Shown: positions 57,292-64,000 of the stretch, piece after piece
Position numbering within the stretch: the first letter of the stretch is position 1
How the letters are laid out: each line of letters begins with the position of its first letter
DNA from: an uncultured Microbacteriaceae bacterium
GTDB taxonomy: Bacteria > Actinomycetota > Actinomycetes > Actinomycetales > Microbacteriaceae
Assembly (NCBI GenBank): GCA_947487835.1
Contig: CANKXX010000005.1
Location: forward strand, 310,001-374,000
DNA length: 64,000 nucleotides
Direction: 5' to 3'
Made by a program: the position numbers and the translations under genes
The notes under the pieces: model-generated
What the model was told of the DNA's origin: nothing
Database searches by the model: none
What the model saw: the letters and a program-made list of their open reading frames with translations, nothing else

Positions 57292-59109
57292 GTGAGCACG
57301 AGCACCGAGGACACCGACCGCACTGACCAGGCCGACCGCACCGACCGCACCGACCAGGCCGGCTCCGCCGCGACGGCGCAGCCGCCCGCCTGGTGGTCGG
57401 ACGCGGTGGTCTACCAGATCTACCCGCGCAGCTTCGCCGACTCGAACGGCGACGGCGTCGGCGACATCGGCGGCATCAGGTCCCGGCTCGACCACCTGGT
57501 CGACCTCGGCGTCGACGTGGTGTGGCTCTCCCCCATCTACGCCTCCCCGCAGTTCGACAACGGCTACGACATCAGCGACTACCGATCCCTGGCGCCGGAG
57601 TTCGGCACGCTCGACGAGTTCGACGCGATGCTCGCGGAGATGCACGAGCGCGGCATGAAACTCGTGATGGACCTCGTCGTCAACCACACGTCGCACGAGC
57701 ACGCGTGGTTCCGCGAGTCGCGCAGCTCGCTCGACAGCCCGAAGCGCGACTGGTACTGGTGGCGGAAGCCACGGGAGGGCTTCGCCGCCGGTGAGCCGGG
57801 CGCGGAGCCGAACAACTGGGGTGCCGCGTTCGCCGGCTCCGCCTGGACGCTGGACGAGGCCACCGGCGAGTACTACCTGCACCTGTTCGCCGAGCAGCAG
57901 CCCGACCTCAACTGGGAGAACCCGGAGGTGCGCGAGGCCGTCTACGAGATGATGAACTGGTGGCTCGACCGCGGGGTCGACGGCTTCCGGATGGACGTCA
58001 TCAACTTTCTCTCGAAGGATGTCGCCCTGCCGGACGGCCCGAAGCGCGACGGCGCGCTGTACGGCGACGGGCACGCCTCCTTCATCTCGGGCCCCCGCAT
58101 CCACGAGTTCCTGCAGGAGATGCACGCGCGCGTGTTCGCGGGGCGCGAGGCGGACCTCATCACGGTCGGCGAGATGCCCGGCGTCACGGTCGAGGACGCC
58201 CGCCTGTTCACCGACCCGGGCCGCAACGAGCTGGACATGGTGTTCCAGTTCGAGCACATCGACGTGCCGTTCCCCGCGCCGCAGAACGACGAGGACGAGC
58301 CGTTCGGCTACGACCCGAAGTGGCACGCGCACCCGCTCGACCTCGTGATGCTCAAGCAGTCCTTCGGCCGCTGGCAGGAGGAGCTCGCCGACGTCGGCTG
58401 GAACAGCCTCTACCTCGACAACCACGACCGCCCGCGTGTCGTGTCGCGGTACGGCAACGACCGCGAGTTCCGTCGCGCGTCCGCGACTGCATGGGCCACC
58501 ATCCTGCACCTGCACCGCGGCACGCCGTACGTGTACCAGGGCGAGGAGATCGGCATGACGAACGTGTCGTTCAGCTCGATCGAGCAGTTTCGCGACATCG
58601 AGGCGCTCGGTCACTACGCCGAGGACGCCGAGCACTTCGGCACCGACCCGGAGATCATGCTCGCCTCACTGCGGGCGAAGGGCCGCGACAACGCCAGGAC
58701 GCCCGTGCAGTGGGACGGGAGCGAGAACGCGGGCTTCACCACGGGCACGCCGTGGATCGAGGTCAACGACAACTGGCGCGAGATCAACGTCGCCGCCGAC
58801 CGCGCCGACGAGGCATCGATCTTCGAGCACTTCCGCCGGCTCATCGAGCTGCGGCACACCGACCGGACCGTCGCGCTCGGCCGGTTCGCGATGCTGGAGC
58901 CCTCGCATCCGACGCTGTATGCGTTCACGCGGACGCTCGGCGACGACCAGCTGCTGGTCATGGGCAACATGTCGGACGACGAGCTGCGCTGGGACGTGCC
59001 GGACGGCTGGGCGGACGCGGCCCTCGTGCTGGGCAACTACGACGACGCACCGGTGACCGCGCCGCTGCGCCCCTGGGAGGCCCGCATCCACCGCCGCCGC
59101 ACCCCCTGA
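57292..59109 (+). CDS. GH13 oligo-1,6-glucosidase / alpha-glucosidase
   Basis: A 605-residue cytoplasmic glycoside hydrolase. Motifs: VVYQIYPRSFADSNGDGVGD, MDLVVNHTSHEH, nucleophile Asp235 in DGFRMDVINF, acid/base Glu294 in TVGEMPG and DNHDRPR. The residue after the nucleophile is Val (MDV), which in GH13_31 favours alpha-1,6 substrates such as isomaltose and panose. The 28-residue N-terminus is a Thr/Asp/Arg tandem repeat (57310-57360) absent from relatives. GTG start. Ends near a GTCCCT...AGGGAC palindrome. Confidence 0.93.
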   Translation: MSTSTEDTDRTDQADRTDRTDQAGSAATAQPPAWWSDAVVYQIYPRSFADSNGDGVGDIGGIRSRLDHLVDLGVDVVWLSPIYASPQFDNGYDISDYRSLAPEFGTLDEFDAMLAEMHERGMKLVMDLVVNHTSHEHAWFRESRSSLDSPKRDWYWWRKPREGFAAGEPGAEPNNWGAAFAGSAWTLDEATGEYYLHLFAEQQPDLNWENPEVREAVYEMMNWWLDRGVDGFRMDVINFLSKDVALPDGPKRDGALYGDGHASFISGPRIHEFLQEMHARVFAGREADLITVGEMPGVTVEDARLFTDPGRNELDMVFQFEHIDVPFPAPQNDEDEPFGYDPKWHAHPLDLVMLKQSFGRWQEELADVGWNSLYLDNHDRPRVVSRYGNDREFRRASATAWATILHLHRGTPYVYQGEEIGMTNVSFSSIEQFRDIEALGHYAEDAEHFGTDPEIMLASLRAKGRDNARTPVQWDGSENAGFTTGTPWIEVNDNWREINVAADRADEASIFEHFRRLIELRHTDRTVALGRFAMLEPSHPTLYAFTRTLGDDQLLVMGNMSDDELRWDVPDGWADAALVLGNYDDAPVTAPLRPWEARIHRRRTP

Positions 59110-59139
59110 CGCGGGACACTGCCACGGTCCCTGCCTACA

Positions 59140-59162
59140 GTCCCTGGGCCCGTCGAAGGGAC
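59140..59162. repeat. dispersed palindrome GTCCCT...AGGGAC, copy 3
   Basis: Arms GTCCCT and AGGGAC around GGGCCCGTCGA, between convergent genes (glucosidase and ABC permease). Probable bidirectional terminator. Copy 2 (GTCCCC...GGGGA) is at 14624-14645. Confidence 0.7.
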
Positions 59163-59196
59163 GTCACGTCCTTCCCACGGCCCGGGCGACGCGGGC

Positions 59197-60024
59197 TCAG
59201 CCCAGGAAGAGGGCACGCAGGCGCTTCGTCGTGAACACGAGGCCGACCAGGATCATCACGGCGAAGTAGAGCACGTGCCACAGCACGCCCAGGTCCGCGG
59301 TCCCCGTGGTAAGCCCGCGCATCAGCTCCACCGCGTGCCACAGCGGCAGGGCCTGGATGACCGTCTGGATCCACTCGGGGTAGACCGACAGCGGGTAGAA
59401 GGTCGCCGAGAACAGGAACATGGGCAGCATCACGAAGTTGATCCAGTCCATCTGCTGGAACGTCTTCATGTACGACGTGATCGCCATGCCGAAGCTCGCG
59501 AAGGCGAACGCGATGAGCACGACCGCCGGCAGGGCGAGGATGGCCAGCCAGGACAGGTTCAGCCCGAGCACCTGCATCACGATCAGGAAGCCCATCGCGT
59601 AGACGGCGCCGCGCAGCAGCGCGAGCGCGATCTCGCCGAACGCGACGTCGAGCGGACCGAGCGACGTGGACAGCATCCCCTGGTACAGCTTCGTGTAGTT
59701 CATCTTGAAGAAGACGTTCCAGGTGGAGTCGTAGACCGCGCCGTTCATGGCGGACACGGCGAGCAGCGCGGGTGCGATGAACGCGCCGTAGCTCACCTCC
59801 TGCCCGGTGCTCGTGCTCACTGCGCCGACGAGCTCACCCAGGCCGAAGCCCATGGCGAGCAGGTAGAACACGGGCTCGAAGAATCCGCTGACCACGACGG
59901 TCCAGTTGGTGCTCCTCGTCGCGAGCAGGCCGCGGGCCATGACCGATCGGGCGTTGCCCGCATAGAGCGCGCGCAGGGACCTCGGGAGCGGGGTCGAGCG
60001 CCCCGTGCGCTCGAGCACGCTCAC
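59197..60024 (-). CDS. ABC-2 type export permease (DrrB-like) 2
   Basis: A 275-residue permease with six hydrophobic helices (YALGLG-like FEPVFYLLAMGFGLG, MFLFSATFYPLS before the ABC-2 signature, and a last helix LYFAVMILVGLVFTT). The GTG start overlaps the TGA of the upstream permease. Together with 60021-60923 and the ATPase it forms an exporter for drugs or lipids. Substrate unknown. Confidence 0.9.
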   Translation of the reverse strand: MSVLERTGRSTPLPRSLRALYAGNARSVMARGLLATRSTNWTVVVSGFFEPVFYLLAMGFGLGELVGAVSTSTGQEVSYGAFIAPALLAVSAMNGAVYDSTWNVFFKMNYTKLYQGMLSTSLGPLDVAFGEIALALLRGAVYAMGFLIVMQVLGLNLSWLAILALPAVVLIAFAFASFGMAITSYMKTFQQMDWINFVMLPMFLFSATFYPLSVYPEWIQTVIQALPLWHAVELMRGLTTGTADLGVLWHVLYFAVMILVGLVFTTKRLRALFLG

Positions 60025-60923
60025 CGGTTCAGCCTCCTCGCCGCGACCCGGCGGGACGCGAGCCAGCCGAACACGAGCCACGCGGCGAGATGGAGCACGT
60101 GGGTGACGGTGAGCCAGATGGGCTCCGCCGCGCCATAGCTGAACACCCGCCCGAGCTCCGTGCCGTGCCACAGCGGCGAGATCCAGCCGATCCACTGCAG
60201 ATACCCGGGCAACTGGCTGAGCGGGAAGAACGTGCCGGAGAACAGGAACATCGGCGTCAGGCCGAACCGCATGAGCAGCGCGATCTGGCCGCTGTCGGTC
60301 TGCAGGGTCGAGACGTAGGCCATGAGCACCGCCCCGACGGCCATGCCGGTGGCCACGGCGGCGATGATGCTCAGCCAGCCGAGCGGCGACGGAACCGCCC
60401 CGAACACCAGCATGAACAGGAAGTAGACGATGCAGCTCGGCACCATCCGCACGAGCACGGAGAGGATCTGCCCGTCGACGATCTGCCGCGGGGAGATGGG
60501 CGACGCGTTGATGGCGAAGAAGGTGGGGTTCCACTTGAACGCGCCGAGGATCGGGTAGCTGAACTCCTCGGTGGCGATCGTCACGGCCGCGCTGGCGAGC
60601 AGGGCGGGCGCGACGAAGGTCAGGTAGCTGACGTCCGCGCCGGCGCCGCCGACGTCCGCGTCGACCAGGGTGGCGAGCCCGACCCCGAGGGCGAAGAGGT
60701 AGACCACCGGATTGCCGATGCCCGTCGCGATGATCGTGCCCGTGTACGCCCCCATGGAGCGCGTGCGGTGCTCCGCCACGTACAGCGCGCCCCAGCGGCG
60801 CGGCAGGGTGCCCGCGGCGATGGCGGCGCGGGCCATCTCCGACATCGGAGCAGCGCCCGACGCGCTCCCCGTCCCGCTTCCCGTTCCGCCCGCGCTGCCG
60901 CGCGGGCTCCCGGAGTCGCTCAT
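60021..60923 (-). CDS. ABC-2 type export permease (DrrB-like) 1
   Basis: A 300-residue permease with six hydrophobic helices, a Gly/Ser-rich 25-residue N-terminal extension, and the ABC-2 pattern TPMFLFSGTFFPLSQLP. It is a paralogue of the next permease, and such heteromeric pairs are common. The ATG overlaps the ATPase stop (ATGA). Middle gene of a three-gene operon. Confidence 0.9.
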   Translation of the reverse strand: MSDSGSPRGSAGGTGSGTGSASGAAPMSEMARAAIAAGTLPRRWGALYVAEHRTRSMGAYTGTIIATGIGNPVVYLFALGVGLATLVDADVGGAGADVSYLTFVAPALLASAAVTIATEEFSYPILGAFKWNPTFFAINASPISPRQIVDGQILSVLVRMVPSCIVYFLFMLVFGAVPSPLGWLSIIAAVATGMAVGAVLMAYVSTLQTDSGQIALLMRFGLTPMFLFSGTFFPLSQLPGYLQWIGWISPLWHGTELGRVFSYGAAEPIWLTVTHVLHLAAWLVFGWLASRRVAARRLNR

Positions 60924-61846
60924 TCGATGAGGCTCCGTCCCGTGAGGCGCAGGAAGACGTCCTCGAGACTCGACCGGCGGACGAGGCTCGTGAGGGGGCG
61001 CAGGCCGAGCTCGGTGATGCGGTTCAGCTCCGCCTCGCCGTCCTCGCTGTAGACGAGGATGCGGTCCGGCAGCACCTCGATGCGCTCGCCGATGCCCGCC
61101 AGCTGCCCGGCCACCCGCTCGTTGCGGTCGGAGCCGAAGCGCACCTCGAGCACCTCACGACTGGAGTACCGGCGGATCAGCGCCGCCGGCGACCCCTCCG
61201 CCATGATGCTGCCCTTGTCCACGACCACGAGCCGGTCGCAGAGCTGCTCCGCCTCGTCCATGTAGTGCGTGGTGAGCACGAGCGTCGTGCCCTGCTCCTT
61301 GAGCCGGAACAGCCGGTCCCAGAGGATGTGCCGCGCCTGCGGGTCCAGCCCGGTGGTCGGCTCGTCGAGCAGCAGGATGCGGGGGTCGTTGATCAGCGCC
61401 CGGGCGATCGTGAGGCGGCGCTTCATTCCGCCGGACAGGTCGTCGACCTTGGCCTTCACCTTGTCCTCGAGCTGGGCGAACGCCATCAGCTCGTCCGCGC
61501 GCTGCTGCACGACCTTCCGCGGCAGCCCGAAGTAGCGCCCGTAGACGACCAGGTTGTCGCGGGCCTTGAGCTCGACGTCCAGGTTGTCGGCCTGCGGCAC
61601 GACGCCGAGCTGCGACCGGATCTCCGGGCCGTAGTCGTTCGGGTCGAGGTCGACGATGCGCAGGTCGCCGCTCGTGCGGGTGGACACCGCGCCGACCATC
61701 CTCATGGTCGTCGACTTGCCCGCGCCGTTCGGGCCGAGCAGACCGAACGACTCCCCCGGCGCGACCTCGAACGAGATGCCGTCCACCGCGGCGAAGTCCT
61801 TGTACCTCTTGGTGAGGTCGGAGGCGACGATGACGGGCGCTGGCAC
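60920..61846 (-). CDS. ABC exporter ATP-binding protein (DrrA family)
   Basis: A 308-residue ATPase: Walker A GPNGAGKST, signature LSGGMKRRLTIARAL, Walker B ILLLDEPTTGLD, and a C-terminal 80-residue domain typical of DrrA/NodI. The GTG start has a TAGAGT box exactly 6 bases upstream. It is divergent from the small HTH gene, whose two operators lie 40-75 bp away, so both may be under its control. First gene of the drrAB-like operon. Confidence 0.93.
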   Translation of the reverse strand: MPAPVIVASDLTKRYKDFAAVDGISFEVAPGESFGLLGPNGAGKSTTMRMVGAVSTRTSGDLRIVDLDPNDYGPEIRSQLGVVPQADNLDVELKARDNLVVYGRYFGLPRKVVQQRADELMAFAQLEDKVKAKVDDLSGGMKRRLTIARALINDPRILLLDEPTTGLDPQARHILWDRLFRLKEQGTTLVLTTHYMDEAEQLCDRLVVVDKGSIMAEGSPAALIRRYSSREVLEVRFGSDRNERVAGQLAGIGERIEVLPDRILVYSEDGEAELNRITELGLRPLTSLVRRSSLEDVFLRLTGRSLIE

Positions 61847-61852
61847 GGCGCT

Positions 61853-61858
61853 ACTCTA
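61853..61858 (-). promoter_or_regulatory. -10 box TAGAGT, leaderless start of DrrA-like gene
   Basis: TAGAGT (minus strand) ends 6 bases before the GTG at 61846. Confidence 0.55.
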
Positions 61859-61888
61859 GCGGCGGGCCCCGACGCCCGGGCGGTGCGT

Positions 61889-61932
61889 GTCAACCGAAAT
61901 TGACAACCCGCGGTCTGTCAACTAAGGTTGAC
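61889..61932 (+). promoter_or_regulatory. promoter with two operator dyads GTCAAC-N4-RTTGAC
   Basis: TTGACA (61900-61905), 17 bases, TAAGGT (61923-61928), then 6 bases to the ATG at 61935: a consensus, leaderless promoter. Dyads at 61889-61904 (one mismatch) and 61917-61932 (perfect GTCAAC-TAAG-GTTGAC) cover the -35 and the -10. Autorepression by the encoded HTH protein is very likely. Confidence 0.8.
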
Positions 61933-61934
61933 GC

Positions 61935-62150
61935 ATGGATTCGAACACGATCACCGCGCTGGCGAGTGATGCCGGCTCCGAGGATCCCTACACCGCCCTC
62001 CGCGCCATCGCGAAGCTGCGCAGCGAGCTCGACCGGCTCGAGGGCGTCACCGTGCGCCGCGCCCGCAACTCGGGCTCGTCCTGGCAGCTGATCGCGCTCG
62101 CCCTCGGCGTGAGCCGTCAGGCAGTGCACAAGAAATACGGACGAAGCTAG
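61935..62150 (+). CDS. small HTH DNA-binding protein
   Basis: A 71-residue protein: one N-terminal helix (DPYTALRAIAKLRSELDRLE), then a compact HTH (RRARNSGSSWQLIALALGVSRQAVHKKYG). Similar small regulators occur in Microbacteriaceae and other actinobacteria near Clp-like or ABC transporter genes (from memory). It lies in a leaderless promoter with two dyads, probably its own operators, between a DrrAB exporter and another ABC exporter. It may regulate both. No ligand domain. Confidence 0.8.
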   Translation: MDSNTITALASDAGSEDPYTALRAIAKLRSELDRLEGVTVRRARNSGSSWQLIALALGVSRQAVHKKYGRS

Positions 62151-62185
62151 TTCCCGCGCCCTCTCCTCCCCGAGAAAGAAGTTCC

Positions 62186-64000
62186 ATGAGCACCGACACG
62201 TCGTCGCGCCCCGCCCGGAGCGCCCGACCCGCACGCCCGGCCCGACCCGCACGGGGTCGCGGGCGAGGCCGCGCAGCGGAAGGCGCCGACGAGGGCCCCC
62301 GCGCCCGTTTCTCGGACCTGCTGCCCTACCTCCTGGAGCACAAGAAGATCCTCGCCTTGGTGACGGTGCTCAGTCTCCTCGGTGCCGCCGCGAGCCTCGC
62401 CCAGCCGCTGCTGGTGAGCCAGGTCATCTCGGTCGTCCAGGCCGGCCGGTCCCTCGGTCCGCTCGTCTGGGCGCTCATCGCGCTGGTCGTGCTCAGCGGA
62501 CTCATCTCGGGTTACCAGCACTACCTGCTGCAGCGCACCGGCGAAAGCGTGGTGCTCTCGTCGCGCCGGCACCTGGTCGGCCGCATGCTGCGCCTGCCTA
62601 TCAGCCAGTTCGACACCCGGCGCACCGGTGACCTCGTCTCCCGCGTCGGCTCGGACACCACGCTGCTGCGCGCCGTGCTCACCCAGGGCCTCGTCGAGGC
62701 GATCGGCGGCGCCGTCACCTTCCTCGGCGCGCTCATCGCGATGCTCATCATCGACCCCGTGCTGCTCGGGCTCACGGTGCTCGTCATCGCCGCGTCCGTG
62801 GTCACGGTCACGCTGCTCTCCGCCCGCATCCGGGTCGCGAGCCAGAAGGCGCAGGAGAAGACGGGCGACCTTGCCGCGAGCGTCGAGCGCGCCCTGAGCG
62901 CGGTGCGCACCGTGCGCGCCTCGAACGCGACCGACCGCGAGGTCGCGGCGATCGAGAAGGACGCCGAGGCCGCCTGGAGCATGGGCATCCAGGTCGCGAA
63001 GATCTCCGCCCTCGTCGTGCCCGTCGCGGGCATCGCCATGCAGGTGTCGTTCCTCGTCGTGCTGGGCGTCGGCGGCTTCCGCGTCGCCAACGGCGACATC
63101 ACGGTCGCGAACCTCGTGTCCTTCATCCTCTTTCTGTTCCTCATGATCCTGCCGCTCGGCCAGGCTTTCGGCGCCGTCACCTCGGTGAGCGCGGCGCTCG
63201 GCGCGCTCGGCCGCATCCGCGAGATCATCGCGCTGCCCAGCGAGACCGAGGGCGACCGCGCGCTCGCCCCGCTCGCCGTGGCGTCCGGTGCGCCGCACGA
63301 GACCCAGGGGGCGGATGCGCCGGCGCTGGAGTTCGATTCCGTGTCCTTCCGCTACGCGGAGGAGGCCGTTCCGGAGTTCGCGGACGCCGACGCGGCCGGC
63401 GCGGGCGCCGGTAAGCCGGGCGCTGCTGCCGGTGCGGGCACTGCCGCCGGCCGGGATGCAGAGCCTGAGGTGCGTGGCCCGGTGCTCGAGAACGTCAGCT
63501 TCTCGGTGCCGCGCGGCAAGCGCACGGCCCTCGTCGGCCCGTCCGGGGCGGGCAAGAGCACGATCCTCGCCCTCATCGAGCGCTTCTACGACCCGACGGA
63601 GGGCGTCGTCCGCCTCGGCGGGCTCGATGTGCGCGCCCTCGACCGCGACGCCCTGCGCGCCCAGATCGGCTATGTCGAGCAGGATGCCCCCGTGCTCGCG
63701 GGCAGCCTCCGCGACAATCTCACGCTCGGCACGCCGGACGCCACCGACCAGCAGTGCATCGACGTGCTGCACGCGGTGAACCTCACGGAGCTCCTCGAGC
63801 GCAACCCTCTCGGGCTCGGGGCACCCGTCGGCGAGGAGGGCGTGATGCTCTCCGGCGGCGAACGCCAGCGCCTCGCGATCGCCCGCACGCTGCTCTCGGC
63901 CCCGCCCATCCTGCTGCTGGACGAGTCGACCTCGTCGCTCGACGGACTCAACGAGCAGCGCCTGCGCGAGGCGATCGATGCCGTCGCGGAGAACCGCACC
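62186..64000 (+). CDS. ABC exporter, fused membrane and ATPase domains (3' truncated by window)
   Basis: Open to the window end (605 residues seen). A basic Pro/Arg N-terminus, six transmembrane helices (about 45-330), then an ABC domain with Walker A GPSGAGKST, Q-loop YVEQDAP, signature LSGGERQRLAIARTLL and Walker B ILLLDESTSSLD. It is of the LmrA/BmrA multidrug or lipid exporter type. An unusual Ala/Gly-rich insert of about 40 residues sits between the first ATPase strand (DSVSFRYAEE) and the next (PVLENVSFSVPRG). It starts 35 bp after the small HTH gene. Confidence 0.88.
   Translation, partial: MSTDTSSRPARSARPARPARPARGRGRGRAAEGADEGPRARFSDLLPYLLEHKKILALVTVLSLLGAAASLAQPLLVSQVISVVQAGRSLGPLVWALIALVVLSGLISGYQHYLLQRTGESVVLSSRRHLVGRMLRLPISQFDTRRTGDLVSRVGSDTTLLRAVLTQGLVEAIGGAVTFLGALIAMLIIDPVLLGLTVLVIAASVVTVTLLSARIRVASQKAQEKTGDLAASVERALSAVRTVRASNATDREVAAIEKDAEAAWSMGIQVAKISALVVPVAGIAMQVSFLVVLGVGGFRVANGDITVANLVSFILFLFLMILPLGQAFGAVTSVSAALGALGRIREIIALPSETEGDRALAPLAVASGAPHETQGADAPALEFDSVSFRYAEEAVPEFADADAAGAGAGKPGAAAGAGTAAGRDAEPEVRGPVLENVSFSVPRGKRTALVGPSGAGKSTILALIERFYDPTEGVVRLGGLDVRALDRDALRAQIGYVEQDAPVLAGSLRDNLTLGTPDATDQQCIDVLHAVNLTELLERNPLGLGAPVGEEGVMLSGGERQRLAIARTLLSAPPILLLDESTSSLDGLNEQRLREAIDAVAENRT

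Overview
The window is very GC-rich, with GTG and TTG starts, 4-bp stop/start overlaps and many leaderless promoters. It reads as the chromosome of a high-GC actinobacterium, most likely of the family Microbacteriaceae (an inference from protein wording and gene sets). About 55 protein genes are supported, the first and last cut by the window edges. I see no tRNA, rRNA, CRISPR array, transposase or phage gene, and no gene-free stretch longer than about 300 bases.

Layout. 1-3261: end of an IclR-like regulator, then a three-gene signalling operon (response regulator, sensor kinase, kinase-like membrane protein). 3403-9000: RNA methyltransferase, Maf pyrophosphatase, acyl-CoA carboxylase alpha chain and an LpdA-type quinone reductase. 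9069-23220: nucleoside salvage and uptake, with purine nucleoside phosphorylase, phosphosugar mutase, PTS IIA and IIB, adenosine deaminase, nucleoside hydrolase, thymidine phosphorylase, cytidine deaminase and a BMP-type nucleoside ABC importer with two lipoproteins. 23346-25721: mannose-1-phosphate guanylyltransferase divergent from a GDP-mannose-type glycosyltransferase. 25927-29393: sdhCDAB.

29474-46178 is the accessory part. It is a type VII secretion (T7SS) locus with polymorphic toxins. One arm (minus strand, 36627 to 31637) encodes three small WXG100/Esx-like proteins, a 984-residue toxin carrying two predicted warheads (a TNT NAD+ glycohydrolase domain and a DNA/RNA non-specific nuclease domain), and a YezG-like immunity protein. 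The other arm (plus strand, 36796 to 46178) encodes the machine: an FHA/RDD protein, an unknown protein, a short EccB-like membrane stub, EccD, two ParA-like proteins with degenerate P-loops, the triple-ATPase EccC and a small unknown. No mycosin, EccE, EccA or full EccB is visible. Next to sdhB lies a divergent pair: an Imm61-like small protein and a 212-residue protein ending in a degenerate TNT-like domain.

46268-64000 returns to ordinary genes: a lone PTS IIA, BrkB/YihY membrane protein, exonuclease III, trpS, polyprenol-phosphate mannose synthase, the ribD-ribE-ribBA-ribH operon with a terminator, a TetR/oxidoreductase pair around a double operator, a DMT transporter, a GH13 oligo-1,6-glucosidase, a DrrAB-type ABC exporter, a tiny HTH regulator with two operator copies in its own promoter, and a truncated ABC exporter.

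The order maf - accA3 - lpdA - PNP - mutase - add - deoA - cdd - sdhCDAB ... yihY - trpS recalls the Rv3282-Rv3336 part of the Mycobacterium tuberculosis chromosome (from memory). The T7SS/toxin block therefore looks like an insertion into an old actinobacterial backbone.
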